Shown piece after piece: positions 23,462-35,735 of a DNA stretch of 57,754 nucleotides (its first letter is position 1; each line of letters begins with the position of its first letter). This stretch comes from Saccoglossus kowalevskii (Eukaryota > Hemichordata > Enteropneusta > Harrimaniidae). The stretch is from positions 37,175 through 94,928 of the forward strand of contig NW_003107097.1 of assembly GCF_000003605.2 (NCBI RefSeq). The letters run 5' to 3'. The notes under the pieces were generated by a model, which saw only the letters and a program-made list of their open reading frames with translations, did no database searches and was not told the origin of the DNA. A program made the position numbers and the translations under genes.

Positions 23462-26400
23462 CTGAAACGTGATTAAGTATACCACACAAATAATCGGATA
23501 TCACATCTTTCAACTAAGGGTAAGGCGTGAATTATTCAAAGGACGGCCTGATTAATTATTTTGCATTGCAATGCAAAGAAATATACAGAGAAAAGTTGTT
23601 AAAGTCGAAGACGCTTGAGTATAATGAAAATCAAACAGATGCCGAGAGAGAAGTATGAGTAAAGATGTGACATGAATGCCAAGCGTCAACTTAACAACGA
23701 GATCACAAGCAATATCTAATAGAGAATGAAATATAAATCATCACAGCAAGTATCACATGAATACTATCCATAAAAGAATCGGGACACAATAAAACACAAT
23801 TTAAAATGCCCACAATTCTTCAATAGATACGACATTCTATCGATACAACAGCAAAATTACATGTACTTTGTATTCGATTATACAATAATAAATTGTTATT
23901 GTCACCGTGACTGCAATAATTCAAATTCCCTATCCCTGTACACAGTCATTGATTTTTGGTAAATATGCAAGTCGACAATTTTTGTGGAATGCGAAAGTAC
24001 ACAATTCTCACATGTTAAAATCATGTGGTTTCACAATCAATTGTAAAAACACGCTCTCAATGATTTGTATTGTTTGTTAACAATGTACATTGACTTTCAT
24101 ACACCACAGTTATCAGACGAGCCACAGATCAGCCATAAACACACATAAGTAACGGATTCAGTGAATCACCATAGGCTATATATAAACTATTAATAATAAT
24201 ACAAACATTATTATCATGTATATTTTTTTCGTACAAAGTTAATTTAAATTAGTGCTAATATAAAGAAATCTATCGTATTGATAGAAATGGCGAAATGTTC
24301 GCTGTATATGTACCATGTAATCGATTATTGCGACAACGTTTTATAACACAATAAATCACAACGACGGGATAGCAGCGTGTTTTCCAGATATATTGTTTCA
24401 AATAACTGAAATAAAATATTCAATCGCAACTAAATACAGTTCGGGAGCATTGCCATCAACGTAATCCATTTCAACTGACTTCCGATTTCCGTGCAAAAAA
24501 AAGAAAGAAACGAATTAGGGCAATTTCAGTTGTTTTTAATGGCAAAGAAATTACCACGGATTTTTATTCGTTGCGCACTCGATTCGCACATTTTTAGTAG
24601 ACGGTTGGCTGTGCGGCGCACCCAAGCCGATTAGTTCGACACATGTGAGCGATAAACCGATACGAATACGAAGACTGCACTCAAACACACTTTACAAAAT
24701 GTCAAGTAGTGTACTTTATAATAATTTCTACGAACTGGTAAACGGGAAACTAAGATATAAATTGATGATAGAACCCACACGGGACACAATCTGTGGTCGA
24801 ATGTGGTTGATTTTTGTAATCGCCCAATTATAGAGTAATTGGCAGCTATTGTACCAGGGTACTGCTTAAAGGGTTGTCTGATAATCATATACAGTTACGT
24901 TAAATGTGGCCAAATAAAAGGCACAATAAAAATCCGTCTTCTAATCTTGTAATAGCAGATTTTATCAGATTTCTTAATCTGTTCGCATCTCTGTAAGAAC
25001 AACCTGAAGGTAATTAGAATAACTGAATAGAATCATATGCCCGAGAACAATGAGTGACGATTAAATCTAAAGGTGTCATCGTGACGACGACTGGCGGTCC
25101 TTTGATGTCTTAATCCATGATTCGAAGGTGTTGATATGACGACGTGGATCGTTCAGGGAATGAATGTGAACGATTTCCTGTTTCAATCCTACGTTCAAGA
25201 GGTGTTTATGACTTGGTGAATATATATTCTCAGTCAAAATAGGTCACCGATGACTGCGTGCATTTGCAGGATGATAAAATGGTGTCTACATGTACATGTA
25301 TATATACACATACTGTTATTAAAATTTGTGTTAGTATTTATGGGGCAGAAATACAAACTCTGAATTGCACTAAGCCCAATAATTCTTAAGAAATGTCTGC
25401 GTGCTACATTTTCTTCTATTTTAACTAGTCAAACATTAAGCAAAAATATATTTTATTGCATTGTTAACCTATTTTTAAAACACATAATTTAAAGATGACG
25501 ATTTACCATGTCAGTTACGATAAATGTTGGTTCATACGTTATGTCAACACGCAAAATTAAATATACCTGGGAAATGGCTTCACCCATAGCAACCAATGCG
25601 AATAACGTTCAGTTTTACAAAATGGCCGACATTACTGAATTCGCAAACTAGGCAACATTTTCTTGGCAGAATAATATGGTGGCCAATAATTTGTATTTCA
25701 GCGATCAAGGTTTCAAGATTGAATGTTGTGATCTCATTGTTGTTGTCCACTTACATTCGAAATTAACAACTTTGGCAGCGAACGATACAGCGGTTAGAGT
25801 GTTGGCACTAACATGGTTACAGAAAATTCGTGAAAGTTGTAACAAATCTTGTCGGATATTGTTTACTACAGAAATTCTCATCATCCTAAACATTAAAAGT
25901 ATTGAATAAATATATGTTCCATGACCACCTGGTGTTTACCCATTGATTTGCTCAGAGGAAATAATGCACATTTTTACACCACATGTATTTCTACTTTGAT
26001 GCTACGTCATTTCAGAGCGGAGAGCAACATGGAGCCCCGGGGCAATATTTCCATGAACGAGAATCGTGCTGCTAAGTGGTTATGGTATTCGTTACACAAT
26101 ATTATAATATTTCACCGCCAGGCTGTCTTCCAAATTATCATGTATTTTCTAAATTTCATGATTTTTCTGGACCAAACAAACATAACTCGACAATGATTAC
26201 ATGTTTTGATTAGAATAGTATTACCTGAATCAAGCTTATATTTACAGAGAGTTGAAATAACTTGAGTGAAGTTTTGATTAACAATACCAACAAAAATGTC
26301 TCTCTTAAATTTTATCACAAAGTCACTTGCTTCTGTAAAATCAAGACTCGTTATCGTCAGTTTATTTGGTGGTTACGTTACACTCAAAGAGGGACTGTGG

Positions 26401-27684
26401 TTGTACATGTACAACTATCGACTTCATTCGTACTCTGGCGGACCATGTCTATAGGTCGCCCTGTGATTAATTACACAGGGACAAGGGATTCCGTGATAGG
26501 AATTTGGGGTAGAAAGAAAAAGACAAATTTAAATTTGTTATCAAAATTTCAGCCTCCCCTTGCTATAATGTACATAACTTGTTCTGTGCTGTCCTCACGA
26601 CCACTCTTCTTATTGGCGCGATTTCGCAAATCACGCCGTTCCTAAAATATGTTTTATGCCATGACGTAATTTATATCAATTTAATCGAACTTGTATTTTC
26701 AGACAGAAAAGAACTAAAGGTCAGCAAAATTGACTATATTTTTTTTTCAAACCTGTTACATCAACACACATACCAAACTATCAATCACATTACCTGCCAT
26801 TGGAAATACGATATCAAAACGACAGCATGAGATGGCATAACACAGACGCGAGAATTCGCACTCCGTAGTGACGTGGCATTATTATATGCGCAGTAGAAGG
26901 ACAACAAACGGAACCAGTTTTAATCAGTTGATGGTGAAATTATTACGTTTCTGCACTTTTTTAGGCAAAACAATGAAACGTATTGCTATAATGCTAATCC
27001 GAATTGTAACTATCAGTCTCTTTTATTAATGGATTATTTTTTTGATTGTAGTTAACATAATGATGATAAAAGGGACTTTCAGATTTTCACAATTCACCCA
27101 TTAAATCAATTATGATTGTATTATTATTATATTGAGAGTGTGAACGTTTCATGAACATCACCAAGGACTGGCTGTCTACGAACTCAATTAAATCCACATC
27201 ATGTCCAATATTGATACCATTCGTTTTTATTTATGCCCGGATTACGCACACACGCAATAAATAGTAACGACAAATCTATAATAATGACGGACACTGTGAT
27301 ATTTATATAATTCTTGGTAAAAAGGGTTATTTTTACGGAAAACGTAAATTGACGATTACTGTTATTCGCCGTTCGATCTATTCGTTCAGATGTTCTTATA
27401 ATGTGCAGGTGTTGAGGCTGTGTCAGATCTGTCAATGTCCCCGCCAACAAATCTAAAAACAGACATGACTCCGATCACGAGTTTACTAGGATTTACGTTG
27501 CCGTCAGAATAACATTTCATTAACATTTGTTACGCTATATAGACGTGTTTACGAGAAATCTGCCATTTTGCCCTATCAATCACTCTCCAGCCATTGCCAT
27601 ACTGGAACAGAGTATAGTGACGTGTGTTATTAAAAATTAATTGTTGACAATAGTTTTGTTTTTGGAGGTTGCGTGCGTTTCATT
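23462..27684. other. Unassigned DNA, one open terminal-like frame
   Basis: No gene is recognised. A minus-strand frame is open from 25243 to a TGA at 25076-25078 in a GC-richer patch (see findings). Frames at 26262-26645 and 25921-26196 (plus) have no recognisable motifs. The rest is AT-rich. Confidence 0.4.
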
Positions 27685-27686
27685 TA

Positions 27687-27744
27687 AAGGGCGGCGGTCG
27701 TCGTGCCGCGTCCGAACACGCGCTGCGCGACGACCACCGCGCTT
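27687..27744. mobile_element. Minimal MITE, AAGGGCGG family, 58 bp
   Basis: This is little more than two inverted ends. The left is AAGGGCGGCGGTCGTCGTGC and the right, reverse-complemented, is AAAGCGCGGTGGTCGTCGCG. TA flanks lie at 27685-27686 and 27745-27746. It is a near-complete palindrome able to fold into a hairpin. It is the shortest of four copies in the window, with an internal deletion down to the termini. Confidence 0.8.
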
Positions 27745-27857
27745 TAACTTTGGTGATCCATGAGTGATTTGCAATCGAAATATCCAATGGTCCTTATCAT
27801 TTGGAGGATTTTATTTAAAAAAAGTAAATGGAATTTTAAACCGACTTGAAATGTTTA

Positions 27858-27975
27858 AAGGGCGGTGGTTGTCGTGCAGCGCGTGTTCGAATTTCATATA
27901 AACAAATAATGCATTTTACATGCGTTGTGTACGACGCTATATCGAACAGGACGCGGCACGACGAGCACCGCCCTT
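27858..27975. mobile_element. MITE, AAGGGCGG family, 118 bp
   Basis: The left end is AAGGGCGGTGGTTGTCGTGC and the right end, reverse-complemented, is AAGGGCGGTGCTCGTCGTGC. The left flank is TA (27856-27857). The right flank is CA (27976-27977), most simply a mutated TA. It lies only 113 bases from the 58-bp copy. The interior contains a 31-base segment (27899-27929) that recurs outside the element. Confidence 0.8.
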
Positions 27976-28166
27976 CAACCTAAACAGGCGTTTTGGGCGA
28001 CCGACACGCACACTGCGTTGTCGTTATGAATAGACTTCTCTCACACAATCCGGCAACAGTAAACTCTCAAATACCGCACTAGCCCTCAGTGTACTATGTT
28101 AACTCGTAAAAATGTAGTCCCCGTTACATCCAGCGCCACGCAGTTAATGAGCGATTAAATTTTGTG

Positions 28167-28197
28167 TAAACAAACAATGCATTTTACATGCGTTGTG
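28167..28197 (+). repeat. Second copy of MITE interior segment
   Basis: These 31 bases match the MITE interior at 27899-27929 at 30 of 31 positions, in the same orientation. The clear inverted ends of the family are absent here, so this is a degraded copy or a local duplication. Confidence 0.7.
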
Positions 28198-31100
28198 ACA
28201 CCTCTCATTGGACCCATACCAAACACGTTATGACAATTGTAGATCTGTAATCAAACTACTGACAACCAATAACGTATTCACCTTTCTGCGACTCGACTCG
28301 AAGTTTTTACACTAAATAAACCTCACATGATAGTAATAATGAATCTAGTAAACGTATATGTGAGTCACTCGAGCTATGGAACACAAGTCTGGTTTCGGAA
28401 TCATACGATTAGAATATATCCACATGACCGTGAACAATTCACGTCCGTAAATATTGTGCCAGTCAGTGCTCGACGCCCTGTCGTAATTCTGTCATTCTAT
28501 TTGTAAGACGGGTCTGGCAGCGAAATAAAACTAAATTAATATTTTAAATGGGAAATAATGCATGACCACGATTCCACGGGTGTCGATTCCGATAGGATTC
28601 TACGGTGGTCGGAAAGGTACGCAATGTACGCGTGTCGTATCGAAAAAAAACCGTGAATTTGTGAAATGACGTATAATAAACACCTATCAGTGCTTTTCGT
28701 GCGATATGTGGTCATATTAGCTACAAATGTTGCTAGCACGCACACTGGCACGCCATTTATTACAGATAACCGCACATGAATGCTGGCACTCAGTGAACAA
28801 AAACTTATTACATTGCAATTATTTTTTTGGTGATTTGGCACACACTGAAAGACAAATAGAGAATACATTGTATTGCATAGAAATCATGATGGCTAACGGC
28901 GATGTGTACGTACGCGAATGTGTCACCCCAGAAAGAAAGTACCTGTTACAATGCTGCCACAATGGAACGCGACATATAGAATAACTGTGTATTAAACACG
29001 CTTACCTGACAAAACAGACGTTGTTATAGGTCGGGTAGAAAGGATGATTTTGACGAACTTGTACTGTCCCGATATTGATGACAGCTATGTTTTAATATAA
29101 TGGCATTATACGTGGAAGGTGAAGTTTGTGTATGTCATAAACACGTATGTCACGACCGAATATTAGCATAGGAAGTGACGTCAAACCATCAAGTAAAAAA
29201 ACAACAAAACAAATCTAGACTCCCGGCTGTATGCATGATTAGTTGTCGATTACAACATCAATGCCCCCTCCAATCATATATCGACTTATAAATTGATATG
29301 CGTCAGATAAACGGGAACAAGTGATCCAAACACAATTGTGTTCACTGTATTATTCGAAGAAATTGTCTCTATTTTGCAAGCTCCCGTGATTAGAATATTA
29401 GTGGGAGTGATTTCAGAAAGCGAAATAGACATCCTATATATTTGACGTTATTATCAGTGCCGTGGTTGACGCACGGTATGATTGAAATACGAGTGTGTCA
29501 TTACGGCATTTCCTGCCACGCAAGAAAAAAACGACTAACCACATATCACAACGAGCAAACGAACTTGTACAATAACTACTCATAAAGGTACAAAGCCCGG
29601 ATGGGCATATTAGAATTGTGTTATGACCGGTAATAAAAAAAAAAAAAACATTGCGAAATTGCTGTTCAACTAGATTCTATATTTTCACTACTAAATTAAT
29701 TTTAATTTAATAAATTTTAATGGTGTGTGATGACAAGGCCATAAAATTTATGATTGATTGGCCTTGAATGTAACAAATGGGCACAAAGGGTTGATGTGAA
29801 TACCACGCAAAGATCAAGGACTTGTTTTCATTAGAATAGTCAATAATCAACGTGTTTGATGAAAATAGCACATATTTCTGTTACTGAGTACAATACAATT
29901 TTTTTTGACGGCGAGACAACATGTTAGTGGTCCACATGTCACAAATACAAACCAACTGCTCAAGTAAACTCAAGAAACACGTGACGTGTCCGTCAGTTAT
30001 CGCGAGATCTAAGATCCATTAACGATCTGATAAAATCCCAGTTCATCAGATGAACCGTCAGTATTTTTCCCAGTTCATATTGTTTTCCAGGCTTAGGTAT
30101 TTTCCAATCACAGTAAAAGAAAAAAAATAGTATAAAGTACAAATACAAAAATACAAAAGAAATAATCCACTATCAAATTTCTCAACTCAACGCCGATTAG
30201 AAATTGTTCGTGCACATAACGGTATGCAATCATTAAATCTGGAAGCAGCAACGAAGGATTCCAAGCAACGCCCATACTGTATGTATGTAATTTAACTATT
30301 TTGACATTTTGAGAATATTTATTGGGTTCCACGAGCTCACCAGGGAAACAATGAGTTATATTGTTATATTACATATTCACATTGATTTAATTTTAGCGGA
30401 TTTTATTTATCGGGGAAAATTAAATTAAAACCCAGTATATAGATTTGGATTTGGACAATATGCATACTGTACATAAATGCCAGGAATGCAAAGCGATGGA
30501 AAGTTAAAGCAATGTTAGCATTTTCTGTACTTAGCTCGTAGATACTAAAAGTGTCATTTCAATAAGTTGGTGAATTTTGTTGGAGTTGGACTATACGCCG
30601 TGTGGATGATATACACCAAGTGTCTATTGATCCAGTAGTTCTCAGTAAATTGATTTTCTGTCATTGTTCGTTAAACCACCGTAGAGGTCAGACCAATACT
30701 CATAACGAGCTTGACAGATTCGAATGGTTCTGAAGTAAACTATTTTAAATCGTTTTTTGTTTGTTTGTTTTTCGAAATGACGAATTACAAAGCCCTGATA
30801 ATAAGTTGAATATCTAGATAATGAAAATATTGGGAAAAAAACAACTGTAAATTGCATTCTCTCATATTTGTGTAGCTTTTTAATTTGGAATCATTATGTT
30901 GTTTACCCAATGTTCTCCTTTAAATACACGCCTCGCATCCTTTTCACAAAAATGTTGTCACGATACAGCGATTTGTATTGGTACTTGCGTGACCGCGGCC
31001 CGCAGTCATTAAACGGACCATTTCTCTAGTGCCCACAAACTGCAAAATGACCAATTTGTTGTAGGTGCATTTAAAAGTCACGTTCAGCTGAGTACATTCA

Positions 31101-31503
31101 TTGATGAAACGTTTTCACAAATTGTCAATATCGACTGTACGTCGTGCTGATTGACGCTGGGGGACACGAGTTATTACATGGTTGAACGAGCTCCCTGTAA
31201 TTGGTGGTGCTCTTGAATTCCGGGATCGAACACTTGCTGATTATTTCACGGGTCATTGAAGATGTAGGTTAAATTTGTAGAATCAAAATATATATGGTTC
31301 ACGTCACAACTAGCAAGTAGTATCTCGGGTGAGGTCACGTGTATGTAACTATGAATGTGGCGTTTGCAATATCTCACAATGTACTCATTTGTACCTAGAT
31401 TTGTAGTTTGAACTACTTTGTTGACTATGACGCCAGGATGTCCAAGCTAGAACAAGATGAATACTTTGATCCTATGGTACATCGAAGTGTAAATATAAAA
31501 TAG
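28198..31503. other. Unassigned DNA, no gene seen
   Basis: A small plus-strand ORF at 28339-28506 (55 residues) and frames at 28536-28868 and 30108-30332 resemble nothing known. A run of 14 A lies at 29635-29648. Near 30367-30445 a sequence with AAATTAAAACCCAGTA resembles the right end of the element at 50635-50799 and is probably a fragment of that family. Confidence 0.4.
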
Positions 31504-33045
31504 ACGGAATTACATATGTATTCGTATCACTACACACACAGGACGGAATTACATATGTATTCGTATCACTACACACACAGGACAGAATTACATATGTACT
31601 CGTATCACTACACACACTGGACAGAATTACATATGTACTCATATCACTACACACACAGGACAGAATTACATATGTACTCGTATCACTACACACACAGGAC
31701 AGAATTACATATGTACTCGTATCACTACACACACAGGACAGAATTATATATGTACTCGTATCACTACACACACTGGACAGAATTACATATGTACTCATAT
31801 CACTACACACACAGGACAGAATTACATATGTACTCGTATCACTACACACACTGGACAGAATTACATATGTACTCGTATCACTACACACACAGGACAGAAT
31901 TACATATGTACTCGTATCACTACACACACTGGACAGAATTACATATGTACTCATATCACTACACACACAGGACAGAATTACATATGTACTCGTATCACTA
32001 CATATACAGGACAGAATTACATATGTACTCGTATCACTACATACACAGGACAGAATTACATATGTACTCGTATCACTACACACACAGGACAGAATTACAT
32101 ATGTACTCGTATCACTACACACACAGGACAGAATTACATATGTACTCGTATCACAGCACACGACGGAATTACATATGTACTCGTATCACTACACACGACG
32201 GAATTACATATGTACTCGTATCACTACACACGGGACGGAATAACATATGTACTAGTATCACTACACACGCGACGGAATTACATATGTACTCATATCATAT
32301 GTACACGCGCGGCGAAATTACATATGTACTGTCTCGTATCACTACACACGCGACGGAATTACATATGTACTCATATCATATGAACACACGCGACGGAATA
32401 ACATACGTACTCGTATCATATGTACACATGCGACGGAATTACATATGTACTCGTATCATATGTACACACGTGACGGAATTACATATGTACTCGTATCACT
32501 ACACACGCGACGGAATTACATATGTACTCATATCATATGTACACACGCGACGGAATTACATATGTACTCGTATCACTACACACGCGACGGAATTACATAT
32601 GTACTCGTATCATATGTACACACGCGACGGAATTACATATGTACTCATATCATATATACACACGCGACGGAATTACATATGTACTTGTATCAATACATAC
32701 CCAACGGGATTACATATGTACTCATATCACTACACACACGAAGAAGTTACATATGTACTTGTATCACTCTATACAGGACAGAATTACATATGTACTCGTA
32801 TCACTACACACACGACGGAATTACATATGTACTCATATCACTACACACACAGGACAGAATTACATATGTACTCGTATCACTACACACACAGGACAGAATT
32901 ACATATGTACTTGTATCACTACATACACAGGACAGAATTACATATGTATTCGTATCACTACACACACAGGACAGAATTACATATGTATTCGTATCAATAC
33001 ACACACAGGACAGAATTACATATGTACTCGTATCACTACACACAT
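31504..33045. repeat. 39-bp tandem satellite array with diverged central block
   Basis: The monomer, for example GACAGAATTACATATGTACT then CGTATCACTACACACACAG, is 39 bases over 31504-32150. From about 32155 to 32700 it gives way to 37- and 40-base variants with GACGGAATT and an inserted CATATGTACACACG. The 39-base form returns at about 32760-33045. As 39 is a multiple of 3, both strands stay open through the array, giving long frames of 522 residues (plus) and 229 residues (minus). Those proteins would be perfect 13-residue repeats and I do not believe they are genes. Confidence 0.95.
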
Positions 33046-33785
33046 GACTGTATTAATGCTGTACTCGTATCATTACGTCTATGACTGTATTACAGCTGTA
33101 CTCGTATCAATACACATACGACTGTATTCCTGTACTCGTATCATTACGTGTATGACTGTATTAATGCTGTACTCGTATCATTACGTCTATGACTGTATTA
33201 CAGCTGTACTCGTATCAATACACATACGTCTGTATTCCTGTACTCGTATCATTACGTGTATGACTGTATTACAGCTGTACTCGTATCAATACACATACGT
33301 CTGTATTCCTGTACTCGTATCATTACGTGTATGACTGTTTTAATGCTGTACTCGTATCATTACGTCTATGACTGTATTACAGCTGTACTCGTATCAATAC
33401 ACATACGTCTGTATTCCTGTACTCGTATCATTACATACGTCTATGACTGTATTACAGCTGTACTCGTATCAATACACATACGTCTGTATTCCTGTACTCG
33501 TATCATTACGTCTATGACTGTATTACAGCTGTACTCGTATCAATACACATACGTCTGTATTCCTGTACTCGTATCATTACGTCTATGACTGTATTAATGC
33601 TGTACTCGTATCATTACGTCTATGACTGTATTACAGCTGTACTCGTATCAATACACATACGACTGTATTCCTGTACTCGTATCATTACGTGTATGACTGT
33701 ATTACTGCTGTACTCGTATCATTACGTCTATGACTGTATTACAGCTGTACTGGTATCAATACACGCATGACTGTATTGATACAAA
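33046..33785. repeat. Related satellite block of 39/32/37-bp monomers
   Basis: The array continues with a different composition: a 39-base monomer (TGACTGTATTACAGCTGTAC then TCGTATCAATACACATACG), a 32-base monomer (starting TCTGTATTCCTGTACTCGTA) and, in places, a 37-base monomer (TGACTGTATTAATGCTGTAC...). They combine into 71- and 108-base higher-order units. All share TGTACTCGTATCA with the 39-bp block to the left, so it is one array evolving along its length. Confidence 0.93.
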
Positions 33786-33862
33786 TGCAATATAGTCGTA
33801 CACGTAATGATACGAGTACAGGAATATAGTCGTATGTATATTGATCGAGTACAGATGTTATT
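33786..33862 (-). repeat. Inverted terminal copy of the satellite
   Basis: From about 33786 the sequence is the reverse complement of the preceding monomers, with a few mismatches; for example GTAATGATACGAGTACAGGA is the complement of the 32-base monomer. The junction is marked by a perfect 11-base inverted repeat, GTATCAATACA (33753-33763) and TGTATTGATAC (33772-33782), with an 8-base loop. Confidence 0.88.
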
Positions 33863-35481
33863 CACAAAAGACTATATTACAGTTGTCTCCGTATCATTCA
33901 ATTAACCACGGATGAATAAAGTGCAATTTGATTCTTTCGATAACAGTTAAATCATATATACAGTACAACATCAACTCAAGATCTATACGTCATGCGTAGC
34001 ATTCATGTGAAGAAGAAAATATCATCGTCAAAGTTTAAACGTCGTCGATTAACTAATCATGTCACCAACTCAGGCAAGTTTCACCTGCACAACAGATTAA
34101 TAAATATATAATAGAATAATACGCCGCCGCGCAAATGAACAGCAGAAAGTCTATTACATGCCGCGATTCGCGAAATAGACACAGCGATGTCATAATGCAA
34201 AATTATTGAAAACGTTCAATATAACCGAAATATCAGCTGGTAATGATTGGATACATAGGGTCAATTGAACTTACTTGTCACATTTCATCAAAATCTGCTC
34301 CGTAACGAAACTGATAAACCCCGAGCAATATGACAGACACAGATGAATGGCTCGGGTGTGTGTAACGTGTCCGGGCTGGTGAATTTAAGGGCTCACCCAA
34401 TATTCAAATCGAGATGAAATAATTTGCTGTGGAATATCCATCCATATTTAGTGAGAAATGTGTAGTTAGATTCCATGTATCGGTACGTTGACTAACGGCT
34501 TACATGGAGAGGAGAGACACGAAACTGGACAAATCGAGCCACATTTCGAAATACATATCACATGTTACTTGTTCTGTTCCCACTATTTCGTCACGGTCAC
34601 AGTAGGACTATCGTGAAAAGTCACTTTAATTCAGTGGCTGTTTATTTTTTCGTTTATTATTAAATCTCGTTATCAAAATTAAGTAGTGAGTATGACATAT
34701 CTGGAACGGGACATGTATAGAATGTGATGTACCATAGAGACAGACACACTGGAAACGTGCGTGTACTTGGGAATCTTTCGTGTCAATTCAGGGGCGAGAG
34801 CACTCAGACAGACGAAGACACGAGAAAGGTTATTTTTTCCAAGGATCATGAATTTTGAAACGGCACGCAAGACCATGACCTGGATTCCGTGTAAATAGAT
34901 TTGGTAAATGAATGACGTGAGTGTGAATATAAAGGAAACAGAGTTACGATTTAAGTAAACGACGATCACATTAACCGAATACAGTGCTGGGGGTTGACTA
35001 TCCCTCAAGGCAACAGTCAAACTACCTCACCGATCTGTGCAGTTTTTCAAACAATTGTAGAACGATGTGTGGTTATTTGCTATGCCGTGATGTGCAATTC
35101 TAAAGTTGACATTGCCATCTTTCATATGCTGTTTAAGTGTGTACTCTACAAACATTAAAAGTGCATACTGAAGACGTAAGTCTTACAGGTAATACGCCCA
35201 TGGGAGGATTAAGCTTTAAAGCTTCAGTGGGGAACACGGTATTACGGAAACTGCAAGTAATGGAATTCATTATATGGAACGAGCTCCTCGGGGCCCAACC
35301 GAAAGATTTATTTTTCTAAATTGCAGTCCATTTAGTGGAGAAAGTGCGCATTCTTTTGTCACGTTCCGGAATTTTGTGTACTTTTTAATTCGAGCAGTAT
35401 TGGCCAGTTAAAATGGCATAATAATATACATATACACATGGAACATGAAGCTAGTCGGAACCGGTCGGAATATTTAATGTT
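33863..35481. other. Unassigned DNA, no gene seen
   Basis: The longest frame, 34679-35020 on the minus strand (113 residues), is rich in hydrophobic residues but has no motif I recognise and no clear splice context. I treat it as unassigned. Confidence 0.4.
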
Positions 35482-35483
35482 TA

Positions 35484-35733
35484 AAGGGCGGTGGTCGTCG
35501 CGCAGCGTATGTGCGACATTTGTGTTAATAAACAATGATTTTTCCACATTCCAATGCGCTCTTCTAATGAAAATCACAAGTTAGAGGTTTTACCTCTGGG
35601 TGCGACTTGCAACTAATCTCTGCCAGTGACTCTTTCGATACCTTCCAATCACCTAAAACAGTCAAAGTCGCCATTTTTGTTTATATGAGACCCATATATC
35701 TCGCGCATGCGTGGCGCGACGACTACTGCCCTT
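35484..35733. mobile_element. MITE, AAGGGCGG family, 250 bp
   Basis: The left end is AAGGGCGGTGGTCGTCGCGC and the right end, reverse-complemented, is AAGGGCAGTAGTCGTCGCGC. TA flanks lie at 35482-35483 and 35734-35735. The interior aligns with the 12170-12449 element in inverse orientation over most of its length, with small indels. The two are the longest family members here. Confidence 0.82.
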
Positions 35734-35735
35734 TA

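Noticed and set aside
24250-24510. Minus-strand frame ending GNAPELYLVAIEYFISVI
   Set aside because: Short, with only weak acceptor candidates and no phase-matched partner exon found.
26262-26645. 127-residue plus-strand reading frame
   Set aside because: Starts at TTG, no recognisable motif, irregular composition and no splice support; expected by chance in a window this size.
28339-28506. 55-residue plus-strand ORF with ATG
   Set aside because: No recognisable motif or context; such lengths occur by chance.
31190-31260. Possible minus-strand tRNA from GTGTTCGATCCCG
   Set aside because: Resembles a B box, but no A box, acceptor stem or anticodon arm can be folded around it.
31472-32161. 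229-residue minus-strand reading frame
   Set aside because: Opposite-strand translation of the same satellite.
31516-33084. 522-residue plus-strand reading frame (also 200- and 270-residue frames)
   Set aside because: It is translation of the 39-bp satellite; open only because the unit length is a multiple of 3 and lacks stops. The composition is a 13-residue repeat with no domain.
34679-35020. 113-residue hydrophobic minus-strand reading frame, considered as a GPCR or channel exon
   Set aside because: No class A or other receptor motif, no clear splice borders, start at TTG.
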